64,000 nt of DNA from Paramacrobiotus metropolitanus (Eukaryota; Tardigrada; Eutardigrada; Parachela; Macrobiotidae), in contig NW_026570324.1 in NCBI RefSeq assembly GCF_019649055.1, positions 124,001 to 188,000 on the forward strand, given 5' to 3'. Below are positions 52,480 to 63,727 of the stretch, in pieces. The position numbers and the translations under genes are program-made. The stretch's first letter is position 1, and each line of letters starts with the position of its first letter. The notes under the pieces were generated by a model. It made no database searches. It worked only from the letters and a program-made list of their open reading frames with translations, and was not told the origin of the DNA.

Positions 52480-55350
52480 AAGCTGTATGGGCTGTGGCTA
52501 GATGCTAATGCCGTATGCAGTGAGGCCATCGAACGGATCCATGCATGTAGTTCAGGATCCACACCTTATATATCAGTGGAGCCGACGTCCCCGCCCATTT
52601 CCAGAAGAAACAGTACAGCAAACTGTCCGGATTTTCTGTCTAAATTGGATGATTATCGAGAGGTACTCCTTTAACACCGTAATACGGTATTCCTTTCGCG
52701 TAAGCAAAATCAGACATCAAAATGCCAAAAACACTGATTTAGTAGAAACGCCGAGAAGGCAGCCTTCGTTGTCTCTGTGTGAATATCATTGCTTACGAGC
52801 AGATTATCCTGAGACGGTTGCCTAAGATCACCCATTATTTGCACGCCAAACAGCCGGCAAAGCTAATCCGGGAATATGGCCAACTGCCGGAGGAAATCCT
52901 GGAGATGATGGACATTTACAGGAAGACGGATCAGGGGATGTCGAAACCGGTGTGCATGAATCCCGATGCGGCGGACACTGCCCACCCTCAGAAAGACATC
53001 GTGGACGATCTGTGCGAAGTGTGCGACGACATCAGCAATGCTTCAACACCTATCTCGCAGGTTTGTGTAGCAGCCTTAAAAGAACTAGAGATGGCTGCTT
53101 AAAACTCGTACAATTTGATATTCGCTTTACCCTGCATTATAACTGTAGGCAGAATCTACTTCGTTTCGTAAAAGCTTTTTTAATTCTTCAGTTTCTACGC
53201 AAACTTTCACAGAAAAGTCACTCAGGTCAAAAATTAACATTAGAACCCAGAAAAGGGAGTTAAAAACATCGTGCGAGTTAACGTTAATAGAATGCCTGTG
53301 TCGATTTCCAGGACAGATACATTGATGCCGTTCAGAGAGGCGCGATGATATTGTACGCATACTGCCGCAACGGCGCCAAGGAAGCGACATCCTTCAGAGC
53401 CAGCCGATATTTTGCAGCGTGGGCCGAGGACGTGGCACGACTCGCAGGCACGCTGCTGCACAACACGACCCCCGACTCGTGGGACAGCGGACGGACAACG
53501 GCTGCCGGGAAGTTGAAAGCCGTCGCTAAGCAGGTCTTATTCACGTGTCAGATGTCGCGCGAAGGAAGCGACGCGCGGCTGGATGCACAAGAGAACGTCA
53601 CACCGCTTCTACAGTCCGTGGAGAACTTCCTGATGGAAGCGAAACTGCTCACTGTCCACGACAACCACCAGGCAGCATACGACCCCCACTGGAAAGGTCT
53701 GGCTGCGTATGCGCTGGAGATACGCAATAATTTAGCGAAACTCAGTCAGCATCTGGGCGAGCATGTGCCCGGCGTAGTTGACTGCGGCGAGATACTCCAC
53801 GACACGGAAACAGCCCGCCAGCATCTCACCGACGTGCTGCAGCAAGGACCCCTGGCAGAGTTCTGTACTGGATTTCTGGACGTACAACAGGTCATTTATC
53901 TACTAAAATTACGGGTCATATGGCACCTAATTAAATATTTGAATTTTCACTGTGAAGTAGTGTGTCCGCGCTGGCACTTTTGTCATTTCGATGTGCGGTA
54001 CTTCCTGTTAAAGTTAACCATAATTAAAATTTACAGAATTGTTCATCCACAATCTTTCATAGCGTTCAGTAGCTCACAAAGATCTTTACACTTTACAGTC
54101 AATGCAAAATGGTCTCTTTTGCAGTTTTCCCTTCCGCGTTAATCAGAGCAGTTTAATTTCGTTTGCAGATGTCAGCGATTTTGGACAAAATGGTTATTGC
54201 TGCTTTTGCATCCACCAGCGAGGGCCTGTACTGCTTTGGGCAGTTGATTATCCAGCTGGACAGTCGTCGACGTTTTTTGCATTTAGAAACCGCTGCTTTA
54301 GCCGCAGCTGTCGGTGACGGAAGTGACCAAGTCAGATTATTCGGCCACCTTGACGCCATTTTCAAGGATTTGATTGCTCTTCTCACTATTTGCCGGTCTC
54401 ATCTGGAGAAACGCAGCACCGACGACTCTTCCATAGCAAAACAACTAGAAATTCACAAATACGTAGCAGCAACGCAATCTAAATTGGCAGCTTTCGACAA
54501 CTACGGCGAGCAGTTGGTAAGTGGTTTAAACTCTCTTTAAGGTTCTATTGATATACTGTATTCTACTTTCTCCTCAGTTAAACTTCCTCTAAATTGCAAC
54601 GCCGTTCCGTTTTGTTAGGTGACACGGTTACGCATGTATGATCCTGATTTGATGAAAGAGCTGGCTACTTCACAGCTTACGTTAGTGGAGGTTCATCCGG
54701 ATACAAGTTCAGCTCATCCAGCATCTAGAGTGTACCCAACTGTACCGACAGCGCTGTAAGTAAATTCTGTGCATTGTGACGCCTTTCCTTAAATACCGGC
54801 TAGTATATCCTTGACGGTCATAAATGGATACAGCAGCGCATCTAAATAAGTTCAACTAACGCTAAATAAGAATTAAAAAAATATCCAAAAATGATATACT
54901 GTACTTAGTGTTGTAAAGAGCATCCGCTTCCAGGTTGAGTTTGAGACGCCCGCGCATGCTTGGGCAGGAGCGGATAACTATACCGGCTTAATTTCTTTTT
55001 GTCGTTTCAGCAGAACTCCTCAGGATAGTGCGCTGATGGCAGGCAAGTATGGAAACTATTGTTAGTAATGCCGTTAATATCATGCCTGTGTTTTGTAATC
55101 TCCTGTATTGTGATTTGAAAATCAGTGGTCATGATTCATGGCTGTGTTATTAGGCGGCAGTTCTTCGAGTGCTGAAGCAATTTACTTGCTTGCACCGGGA
55201 TACGACTCAATTGTTTCAGCTGACACCGATGAACGGCCGATTCAAATGCACCAGCTTGCGGACCATGAGGAGCCGGAAAACAGCAAACCCAAAAGAACAG
55301 CAGCATCAACAACAGAGCTACCTTTTTCATCAGACCTTTTTTCACCGTAA
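52480..55350 (+). CDS. Unrecognised all-helical protein, rightward copy
   Basis: Supported exons 52480-52662, 52803-53060, 53312-53890 and 54169-54516 are joined in phase 0. A fifth, from 54619, either stops at about 54756 or splices on toward 55020 and 55150-55350. The sure exons give 456 residues, mostly helical. Matching blocks with the leftward copy: YGQLPEEILEMM, FLMEAKLLTVHDN, EHVPGVVDC and CFGQLIIQLDSRRRFLHLE. Here exons 3 and 4 of the leftward gene are fused into one. The start is unresolved; ATG at 52424 lies just upstream but would need an unusually short intron. No signal peptide or known domain. Its position after a tetraspanin is kept in both copies. Confidence 0.65.
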
Positions 55351-56700
55351 CAAAACGATTTGTAACCAGTGGAGCCTTGTGGTTACTTGCGATTCTGTCT
55401 GCTGATTATTACGCTAAGTAGCGGATAACGAGCGAGATATTCTGTGATGAGCAAATTAGATGTTATTTTTTTATAGCAGATATCGACGAAAGCGAAGCGA
55501 AGAATCATCTGCAAACATGCAGAAGAACCAAGGTTCTAGCACTGAAAAAAAGGACAGCGCATTTTAAATTGAAGTTGCATGGTACCGCTTTTTGGAGTCG
55601 GAACTAATCGATCAGTTAACGCTCCGACGATTGTGTTTATAATTGGATATACGCAAGATAAACACGCTAGGCGATACGCAGCGAATCAGTGCCCATAATT
55701 TTATACTAAATTACTACAGTAGAAGCTGAGCACGGATGAATATTGGCTTACCACAGCATTGCGACTTTTAGAAACAATTTTACTGGAAAAAAATACCGCA
55801 TCGATTAAGTGCATTTTGCTTCATTATAGATATCTGCTTGGATTCTGTTTCGACATTTGTTCTCATTATAGTCAAACTGTCAACTAACAGTACTTACGCT
55901 AGTGACGCCGAAAAAATGTTTACCCCTGATAACTGGCCCCCAAACATCGGGGTGCGTGAGTGGGCATTACCCCAAGAAGGTGTTGTTAATGGTTTGCTCT
56001 CCTGTGTGCTTTTCATCGTGATGCTTTCATAATTTTCTGCCTCTCATCCTCATCCATTTTGGTACTTCGTTTGTACTTGCATTTCGATACTTATTAAAGG
56101 TTACAATAAATAAAGTTAGAACCAGTTCCTGTAAAGTTTACGGCATCCATAACAACAAAGTTTCAAATGACAACTGGACTTCAGGAAATGTATATTTGAA
56201 AACTTTGACCAGCCTATAGCCATCAGTATATTGAGAGAATTCTAATGCCCTTTATTCTGTGAAAATTGGATGGGATCATGGGGGGAACATAAGTTAGCCA
56301 TGGAGAACGAAAATCCTTGCACAGATGATTAGTATTCATTCAAAATATTTTTTTATCGATGTGATACCCTGCCGTCGTCTGCTCAAAGAATTCAAATTCA
56401 GCAGCAACAGCATGTAACTTCAGTCACCCTGACAACAACATCACAATTCTCAACCGTTATGGTGCAACGTGTACAATATATACTGCGTACTCGTCCATTC
56501 AAAAATAATATTAATATTATTAGCACCATACATACAGTATTAGCGCAAGTACTGTACTACCACATGTACTATTAAAAAACGTGTTGAAAAATATTAATAG
56601 AATCTTGTAATTTTTGGACAGGAGTCTGCCACAACCTTTAAAAAGCACTAGCAGAAAAATGGAGCTTATTTCCAGTGTCTTCAGTTTAACTTGAATAAAA
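54757..56700. other. 3' end of the helical gene and spacer
   Basis: May contain terminal exons. One frame from about 55155 to 55350 is acidic and Ser/Pro/Thr-rich. Another, at 55838-56032, has a short hydrophobic stretch (VSTFVLIIVKL) and loosely resembles the possible membrane tail of the leftward copy. The inverted CCAATATTCATCCGTGCTCA tag lies near 55724-55750. AATAAA occurs at 56105-56110. Confidence 0.35.
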
Positions 56701-59700
56701 ATGCCAAGGAGTAATTGTAGACCTTTGAACGTTCGCTTATTAGGTTGTGACCTTTGTAAAGATTACATCAGCGTTCTCGTAATCTTTGGCGTTTTCCTTA
56801 CACGTGTTGGCTCGCAAGATCGCTTCACCGTCCCGGCGGAGGTTTACGAGCGCAATGTCATCCAGGTGCCGGCCAGCGCCAGTCCCAGCGACGAGGTCAT
56901 CATCATCTCCCCCACCCCACAAAATCCTCCCAGTGCGCAGCGGGTTGCCTACTGGATTCAGGGCAATGGACGACCCATCCAGGTGACAGGATCGTCAACC
57001 CTGTAGCCTCTTGTTATTGCTGGGTCCATTCACTGTGGTCTTCTTGTAAAGGCGACAATTATTATTCTTTAGATCAACAAAAAAGCGTTCTCGCTGGCAC
57101 CCAGCACAAAGTCCAAGAAATGCCCGACAGAGTATCTGGCCATCTGGGATTTACGATGTAAGTCAAACATAACTATGCAGCGCAAAGTATAAAGTTGAAC
57201 TATTCTTTGGTTTCTTGCAGCTGAATTGCTTCATTATCTCTAATTGCTGCTTATGGTGCAGTATTTCTTTTTAGATCCGTATTATGTTAAGCAGCTCTCC
57301 TGCCAAGATGGGCCGGAATTTCCTTTCTACTCTTACAGCGACTCGGTGGTAAGCAAACCGGCTAAAATATAAAGAACTAGACAAGCGCTAAAGATGACTG
57401 GTCCACTGCTTTGCAGATGATGCTCTTTGTGTCTGACCAGACTGACGGCACCGGGAGTTTTTCCGGCTTCCAGCTTGCCGTTTCCGGTAACACAAGTGCT
57501 CTGTATTTTTAGAACCGCAGATTGTTTATTATTTATGCCTTTTTGTAGTTAGCTCACGCTGTGGCGAGGATTCGTTAACTTGTCCCGGGGATAAAACTAA
57601 GTGCGTGTAACCAGATCACATTTGTGACGGTAACAGGCTTTGTTTGGCAGTAATACTAACCTAAATATCAAATCAGTCATTACCACGTTAGAGTTTAATG
57701 GTTTCCGGTTAAAATCACCTTACTAAATCGTCTGCAACATTTTCAGCATGGGAACAAATCTTTCTTGGACTGCAAATTCACTTAGTGCACTGCGTTACTG
57801 CATATCGGATATTCAAACGTGACCTTTAATATATTCAGGGCGCCCGGATTGTCCCAACGGGGAAGACGAAATCTGCACGACCAAATGCGGCATCGCCAGT
57901 GTAACGTCTACCGAACAGAATCGCATCGTCGGCGGCACTGAAGTAATTTTGTCCGATTAATTTTGTGCTGCACGACCGTTGAGTGAACGCTTCGCAGGCT
58001 GTGCCTCATGCGTGTCCGTGGCACGTCAAGATTGTCGTCAAAGGATTCCAGTGCGGTGGATCGCTGGTTTGTGGCAGCGTTGTTTCGTCTTTCACCGTGA
58101 CAGAATTCTAACCAAGATGTATAAATTTGTAGGTGGCGCCCGGCTGGATTGTGACCGCCGCTCACTGTTGTGTGCCCAGAAACCGCACGCTAAAGTAAGC
58201 CGAACAATTGGTGCGACATACTAAAAGCGCTGTGTTCCACATGTGGCTGTTGCAGAAGCACACATGACCCTGGTGATGTCAGCGTCAGGCTGGGTTTTCA
58301 CAGCTGCAAGGATCCCTCCGATGGAACAAACGTGGACGTGGCGAAAATATTCGTACCATCCTCGTACAGAGAGACACGATTGGGTGTCAACTACGACTAC
58401 TGTCTGCTTAAACTTCAACAGGTTTGTCACCGTTCTTTGAACGTAGCACGTCGTTTTTGCCGCCAATCATCTGCAGCTCCGCTGAAACAGACGACGAAAT
58501 ATTACTCCTCGTTAAAGATATTCCGTAATGCTGTTCTGCAGACGGTGGATTTCGCGCCGACCATCCAGCCGATCTGCCTGCCGCGGCCCTTCTCCGGACC
58601 GGTGGCAGGGGAGAAATGCACGGCTACCGGATGTGGCAACAGCGTCCAGATGAGCGGCGCGGAGAGCACCCCGCCACCGGTCATCCAACCGGACAACCTG
58701 ATGGCGGTCAACTTGACCGTCTTAGACAGCAACCAATGTTATCAGCAATACTTCGGCGGTTTAACACCGGAGCTTCTCTGCACACTGGAGAAGGATAAAG
58801 ACACGTACGGATAATCTGACGGTCGTATTCATATTTCGGCAGTAGCGCAATCTACTTACCTTGCAGGTGTCAAGGGGACAGCGGCGGACCGCTAGCCTGC
58901 TCCGGTCCCGATAAGAAAAGCAACCAGTTCCAGTTATCCGGAATTGTCTCCTTTGGCCGGTATGATTTTTGTTACACGGACAATACTAGCCCAGTCAAAT
59001 TAATAGTTACATGTTAATGATGCGTGTCCTGCATCAGCTTGCACGTATGCGTATCAACACTGAGCAGTAAATCAGCAGGAAAACCAATACTTTCTCTCTA
59101 CCTTTTACGACAAAAAAGTACACGTTTCGTTAACGTTCTGGCACGTATTAATACTAAAAAAACCGCTTCTCTGTTCATGCTCGCTGGATCTGGGTGTGTT
59201 CAGTGTTTCGGTCGCACGTTGTTCGCTGATTAAATTTTTCGGTTTCTGAGCCGCCGACCGACTGGCACAATTTTCATTTTTGACAGGTACTGCAAGCTTA
59301 TATCGTTCAGAAAGAGGGAAGCATGCGGTCTGCTTTTCGTTTGGGCTGGAAAATTATCCATATATCTGTACATAATAATGTGTGATGTGCAATATGTGCA
59401 TGAGTCCTGCACCAGAAACTGGAAATCGGTCAGTCGGTCCGCCGTTCTAAAATTTTGTCAATTACTGTAGCTTTGTAAATAGCCTGCAATTGAAAAGTAT
59501 CCAAGCAGTGTAGGATTCCAAAGACAAGCTTCTTGTTTGCGCAGTATGAGTTATAACTAAACAGCCAGTTAAGTCGATATAACGACGGATGCGTAATTTT
59601 TTAGAGGCTGTGCGTGGAATACGCCGGGTTATTTCGCCGACGGACGTCGCTTGCTGCCGTTCCTCATTGAGAGTGTGTACACTGAGGGTAAATGGGGCTG

Positions 59701-59878
59701 GCACGCCGATACGTCCGTGCCGCCCATCGACGGCCTCTCCCTGCGGGCGATGCCGTATACACCACGCGTCATCCCCAACCGCGCCTATATGGCAGCGCCT
59801 CCGTCCACTGCCGTGTATCTTGCTGTTCCTGTCGTTTTGCTAATGCGACCGGTTATATGTGGTTGCGGACGATGCTAA
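56701..59878 (+). CDS. CUB-LDLA-trypsin serine protease, 12 exons, one in-frame stop
   Basis: Exons 56701-56982, 57073-57157, 57275-57348, 57417-57486, 57549-57629, 57839-57942, 57998-58066, 58133-58194, 58256-58421, 58542-58804, 58867-58959 and 59605-59878 all agree in phase, spanning 540 codons. Order: signal anchor or peptide (YISVLVIFGVFL); CUB-like domain (exons 1-4); LDL-receptor A repeat (CGED...CDG|RPDCPNGEDEIC); activation site RIVGGTE; trypsin domain with TAAHCC (His), NYDYCLLKL (Asp) and CQGDSGGP (Ser). The C-terminus is extended and weakly hydrophobic. Exon 5 reads TAA at 57608-57610 inside the LDL-A repeat. As given the protein would stop before the protease, so it is a pseudogene, a sequence error or an alternative splice form. 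The family cleaves extracellular substrates after activation. Confidence 0.8.
57608..57610 (+). other. In-frame TAA in the LDL-A exon of the protease gene
   Basis: The exon reads KCV-stop-PDHICDG, while everything upstream and downstream fits an LDL-receptor A repeat in the same frame. One substitution at this codon would account for it. Confidence 0.75.
58960..59604 (+). other. Last intron of the protease gene
   Basis: 645 bp, the longest intron in this gene. Donor CCG|GTATGA and acceptor TTTTTTAG|AGG. Nothing else is recognised in it. Confidence 0.6.
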
Positions 59879-60179
59879 GAAAAGTGTTAAACCTGCCCGT
59901 ATCATGTATCCAGTTGTATCCTTAGCAACAGCAGTTGACTAATTAACATATTTTCCGGTAGTTTCGCCGCTACACGTTCTGGTGCATGAGGGTTTATCGT
60001 TATACCATCGATGGCAAGGCGCCCATGTAGAATACCGACTATCTGTAGGCACAGGGCCACAGGTACGATGGCTTTTCACTGCAGAATTGCCGGTGAAAGA
60101 TTAGATGAAGGAGGTCATCATGCCAGTTAACTGCAGAAACGTGTTAATGGTGCAACGCTGTTGTGTGAAACACGCAGTG

Positions 60180-61510
60180 CAGTGTTTTGTTTCCAGTCAG
60201 AAAAGTATTTGCAGCAAAAATACTCTAGAAAACTGTCACAAATTAAAACGTATAAACAAGAAAACAGATCAGCATAGTTCATATAGGATAGCCAAGTCAT
60301 TTCCAGTTCAAGGTTCGGTTCAAGGTTTACATTAGTTCGACAAGCCTGCACGACCTTTCATCGGATACTAAAAATACTTGGAAATATCTGTATTCGCAGA
60401 TTTATGTACGTAGTTATAGGACGTACGTACAATATGAAGCCCAACAGATTTTTTTTCATTTTTGTTGAATTTTCGGGAAACCTGTCGCTCGGAAACAATT
60501 GCCTTATACATTTTGGTACGCTTTAACGAGAGCATCATAGCATTAATGCAATCCATGAAAAGGAGCTGCACTACGCGAGAACCATGGATTTGCCTGATAA
60601 TACTGATTGTAGCTGTAGCACCAACAGCAACCGGCGGAGCAGCAGTTAGGAGACACCTTGAAAACAGCACGCTGACCAGCACTACACGTAAGTCTGTAGT
60701 CTGTAAACTAGAATAGTAGAATGCTAACCAGAGGTCCAGAAGTACGAACACTGGCGCTCCGCACATTTCGCAGTTACAGCCACAAAACGAACGCCTCTAA
60801 AGGATAAGAAAACGGTTTCAAGATTTTTGCGAAAACACAATCGTCGTTGGTGAGAACTATGACGAGTTCGAATCAGACACCACAGACAGTTCGATCCCTT
60901 AAAAATTCTCCTAGACAGTCGCATACTGATTGCTAGTAAAATCACTGCTTGGTGCTTGAATCCGAACCGTGGATCCAGCATAATGCGGAAATGTTCTGCA
61001 ATTTCTGATGCAGTGTGACCTTTAATAAGTATCACGATGCAGGTACAAACTAAGTACCAAAAGATCATGAATTACTACTGCTATAATTAGCACTTTCACA
61101 GCAGCGCAGGTCCAAAGACGCGAAGCGGGCAGCGAAACGTTCGTTCCTCCTGGGGCGCGCACCATCCATGTCCGGCTGGGGCCGATCTCAGCCGGTACTG
61201 TTTGCATGCATCGTGCCGGTGCTGTCCGGTGAACAATTTCGTCTGGCGCTATCGGAAACATCTCATCGATCAGGACACCCATTCCGTATCCGGGGTGTCG
61301 GTGGAAAACGACTACGACCGGAGCTACTTGACCATTCGCAACGTCACTACAACATCGTACGAAAAACTTGAATGTCTGTATCTCTGCGGTATCAAAAAAT
61401 TTTGCCCGGTCTTTGAATGGTACTTCAAAGCCACATTGAAGTAGCGGTGTTTTCAGGCTTTCTGTTATCACTGTTGCCATAATACGGAAGTCACATACTC
61501 AGCAGAATAT
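60180..61510 (+). repeat. Segmental tandem duplication, unit 1
   Basis: From CAGTCAGAAAAGTATTTGCA to AATACGGAAGTCACATACTC this sequence matches 62970-63800 in the same order, including promoter-side sequence, the Ig-like exon and the 3' flank. A further matching 3' block is at about 62190-62320 versus 63845-64000. Unit 2 lacks the part that holds the signal-peptide exon. Confidence 0.75.
60546..61444 (+). CDS. Secreted Ig-like domain protein, copy 1
   Basis: Exon 60546-60687 encodes a signal peptide (core WICLIILIVAVAPTATG) and ends in phase 1. Exon 61110-61444 continues in that phase without a stop to give about 158 residues. The domain has paired cysteines, a core Trp (NNFVWRYR) and YLTIRNVTTTSYEKLECLY, the F-strand pattern of Ig folds. 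A Cys-rich tail follows (LCGIKKFCPVFEW). The N-terminal third of exon 2 is conserved with copy 2 in a different frame (VPPGARTIHVRLG). A one-base deletion near 61178-61184 therefore probably shifted the frame, with a compensating change in exon 1. Function unknown; probably extracellular binding. Confidence 0.55.
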
Positions 61511-62505
61511 CTGCGGGCATCCCCAAGTTACTGAGTACCCCAATCACAGAACGCTTTAAAATTAACTTCGTTTGACGATCGCTACGGTTTATACCGTTGC
61601 TCGTGCTATGCTTAGTGTCGTTCAAATGATTTCCGAGAAGAAACCTGATTTTCTAAGATGGTGGATACATAATTTTGCGATAACGCCTTGAATAACTGGC
61701 TCATTAAAATTGGACACACAATCACATTGCCAATGACGACTACAAAGTACTGACATGCTATACGGAAGTCGCACCGCGCCTACCGTACCCGATGACCAAC
61801 CATACACAGTCGGTACAGTGGGAATACGCCCTGGACTCCGATGAGTGGTCGTACACAAACAAACTCAACTTCCACTAGGTACGGCGGATGTGCCTAACGA
61901 AAGCTACCGAAACCCAAACACTCAGGAACTTCCTAAATGATCAACAGAACAGAACGTACTTCTACCAGAAGGTCACACCACCTTTTTTGTAACAGCTAAC
62001 TTCACAGTCTTCAGACTCTTCTAACACAGCAGACCAAAGGCTAACCATGCAATCAGAATCGCTAATGGCATTAGTGATCACAAGAGTCAGATAAGAACAG
62101 CAGTCATACGTAACAGAACAGACATGAGCACGCACGTCATAGCACGTACGTACGTAATACACTCAATCCACGCAGAGCGTGTTAGTACGCTATTTTAATA
62201 ACTTCAGAGCTTCCTTAACAACATTGCGGAAACTATTACAGAATACCGTTGCCCATGCTGTAATATCTGTACATGGTGTATAATTATGGCTTCCCAATTC
62301 AGAAAACACATTTAATGTTGTAGTGTTGCAGTTATTTTGTTACGGATAATATGCGGCTGTGCATCCGAATGCAATAAAACAATATTACTGTACAAAAATG
62401 AAGTATCATGACATGACAAGGATACGCAACGCACATAATACCGGTTGCGGCAATCCGGCGGCGATGTTAAGCCGAGCACGTCCGGGCTGGATTTGTACTT
62501 TGTAG
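61511..62505. other. Spacer between Ig-like copies
   Basis: A plus-strand frame at about 61728-61878 reads DDYKVLTCYTEVAPR and QWEYALDSDEWSYTN. It may be a worn exon of a related domain, but no splice partner was found. Otherwise noncoding. A GCACGTACGTACGT-like palindromic patch lies near 62140. Confidence 0.35.
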
Positions 62506-62723
62506 TTTGTACGCTTTATCACTTCTGGTGCATCCATTGCAACGGCACCGAGGCCCCCGTCGCCACATTCCCGGCGGGATTCGTCTTTGACCCGGCAACA
62601 CACCGTTGTGATTGGCTGTATAAAAACAGCAACTGCCAACATCTCTGCTCGACATTCGGCAATATAGTCGTCTCGGAGTGGACGGCACCGGCGCTGCCAC
62701 CGCCTCAAACTACTGCCGCTTAG
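62506..62723 (+). CDS. Peritrophin-type chitin-binding domain (CBM14), last exon
   Basis: The exon follows an acceptor (CTTTGTAG) and encodes about 72 residues to a stop. It shows CTLYHFWCIHCNG, then FPAGFVFDP and HRCDWLYKNSNC, the cysteine pattern of the second half of a CBM14 domain. Such domains bind chitin in cuticle or gut lining. A Pro/Thr-rich tail ends the protein. The upstream exon with the first cysteines was not located. Confidence 0.55.
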
Positions 62724-63386
62724 AGCTTAGTAACACTTGCAAACATGCGGTACAGGAACAAATATATTACTATCAACAATCTTCAAGTAATTAACATTTT
62801 TGATCCTTAGAAAAGACGCGAGCTGCTTTGTAATATGCTCACAGGAATTCTGTTCTCGTTACGCCCAAAGTAGCATGAATAAACGTCTACGTAACGTAAA
62901 CGTAAACAAAACGTAAACGCTGCGTTTAGGGCGTATTGGAGTATACACGTATTGTGATTGTTTTTTCTAGTCAGAAAGGTTATACAACGTGTTTACTGGA
63001 AGCATTATACTCCAGTAAACTGCCACAGATTGAGTTTACAACAGGAAAACAGATGAGCATAGTCCATAAAGGTCAGGCAAGTCATTTCCTCCAAGGTTTA
63101 CCAACGTTCGGAAGCCTGCACGACCAGCGACATTAGGATACCAGAAATAGTTTGACCTGTTCGCATTTCACTACGTAAAATATGAAGCCTAGCAAGAATA
63201 AGAATATGTCTCTGTGTTGCCCAGAAAAGGGAGACAAATGGAATTCGGAATAGTTTATAACACAGTGACTGCGTGTTGAAAAAAGTTTATAACACAAGTT
63301 TAAAAGTTGAAAAAAGTTTATTTGGAATAGTTTATAACACAGTCACTCAATAACTGTCTATAATTATCCCTTTCATAGCAGCGAAG
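62724..63386. other. Flank of the second Ig-like copy
   Basis: Contains a four-fold ACGTAAACG motif (62889-62926) and then unit 2 of the segmental duplication from about 62970. The signal-peptide exon of copy 1 has no counterpart. Instead there is a short direct repeat of GTTTATAACACAGT(G/C)ACT (63252 and 63332), which may mark the deletion. Confidence 0.5.
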
Positions 63387-63727
63387 GTCCAAGCACGCAG
63401 TAAAGTGGACGAGACGGAAGTTCCTCCAGGGAAGCGGACCATTCATGTCCGGTTGGGACGCGATCTCGTTCAATACTGCTCCTATACAGCATGCAAACGC
63501 TGTCTTGGCGACAATTTGGTCTGGCGCTATCGGAATCGCCTCTTCGATCCGGACAACCCGGATCCCGCTTCCGGGGTGTCCGTGGAAAACTTCCATGCCG
63601 CTTGAGCTACTGGACCATTCGCCGGGTGAATGCCACATCGCCTGAAAAAGTGGAATGCCTGTACATCTGTGGTATCGACAAATTCTGCCCGGTCCACGAA
63701 TTTTATCTCAAAGCCAGATTGAATTAG
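63387..63727 (+). pseudogene. Ig-like domain protein, copy 2, lacks signal exon and is frameshifted
   Basis: After AGCGAAG (an acceptor position equivalent to copy 1) the frame reads VPPGKRTIHVRLGRDL and DNLVWRYRNRLF, then meets TGA near 63603. The downstream part (WTIRRVNATSPEKVECLYIC) continues in another frame to a stop at 63727. Compared with copy 1 the break is a single indel at about 63596-63604. Without a signal exon and with this break it is probably a pseudogene. Confidence 0.6.

Noticed and set aside
43041-54756. Tetraspanin and helical protein as one fused gene
   Set aside because: Both tetraspanin last exons end in stops, and no in-phase donor before the stop would join the phase-0 helical exons; kept as adjacent genes.
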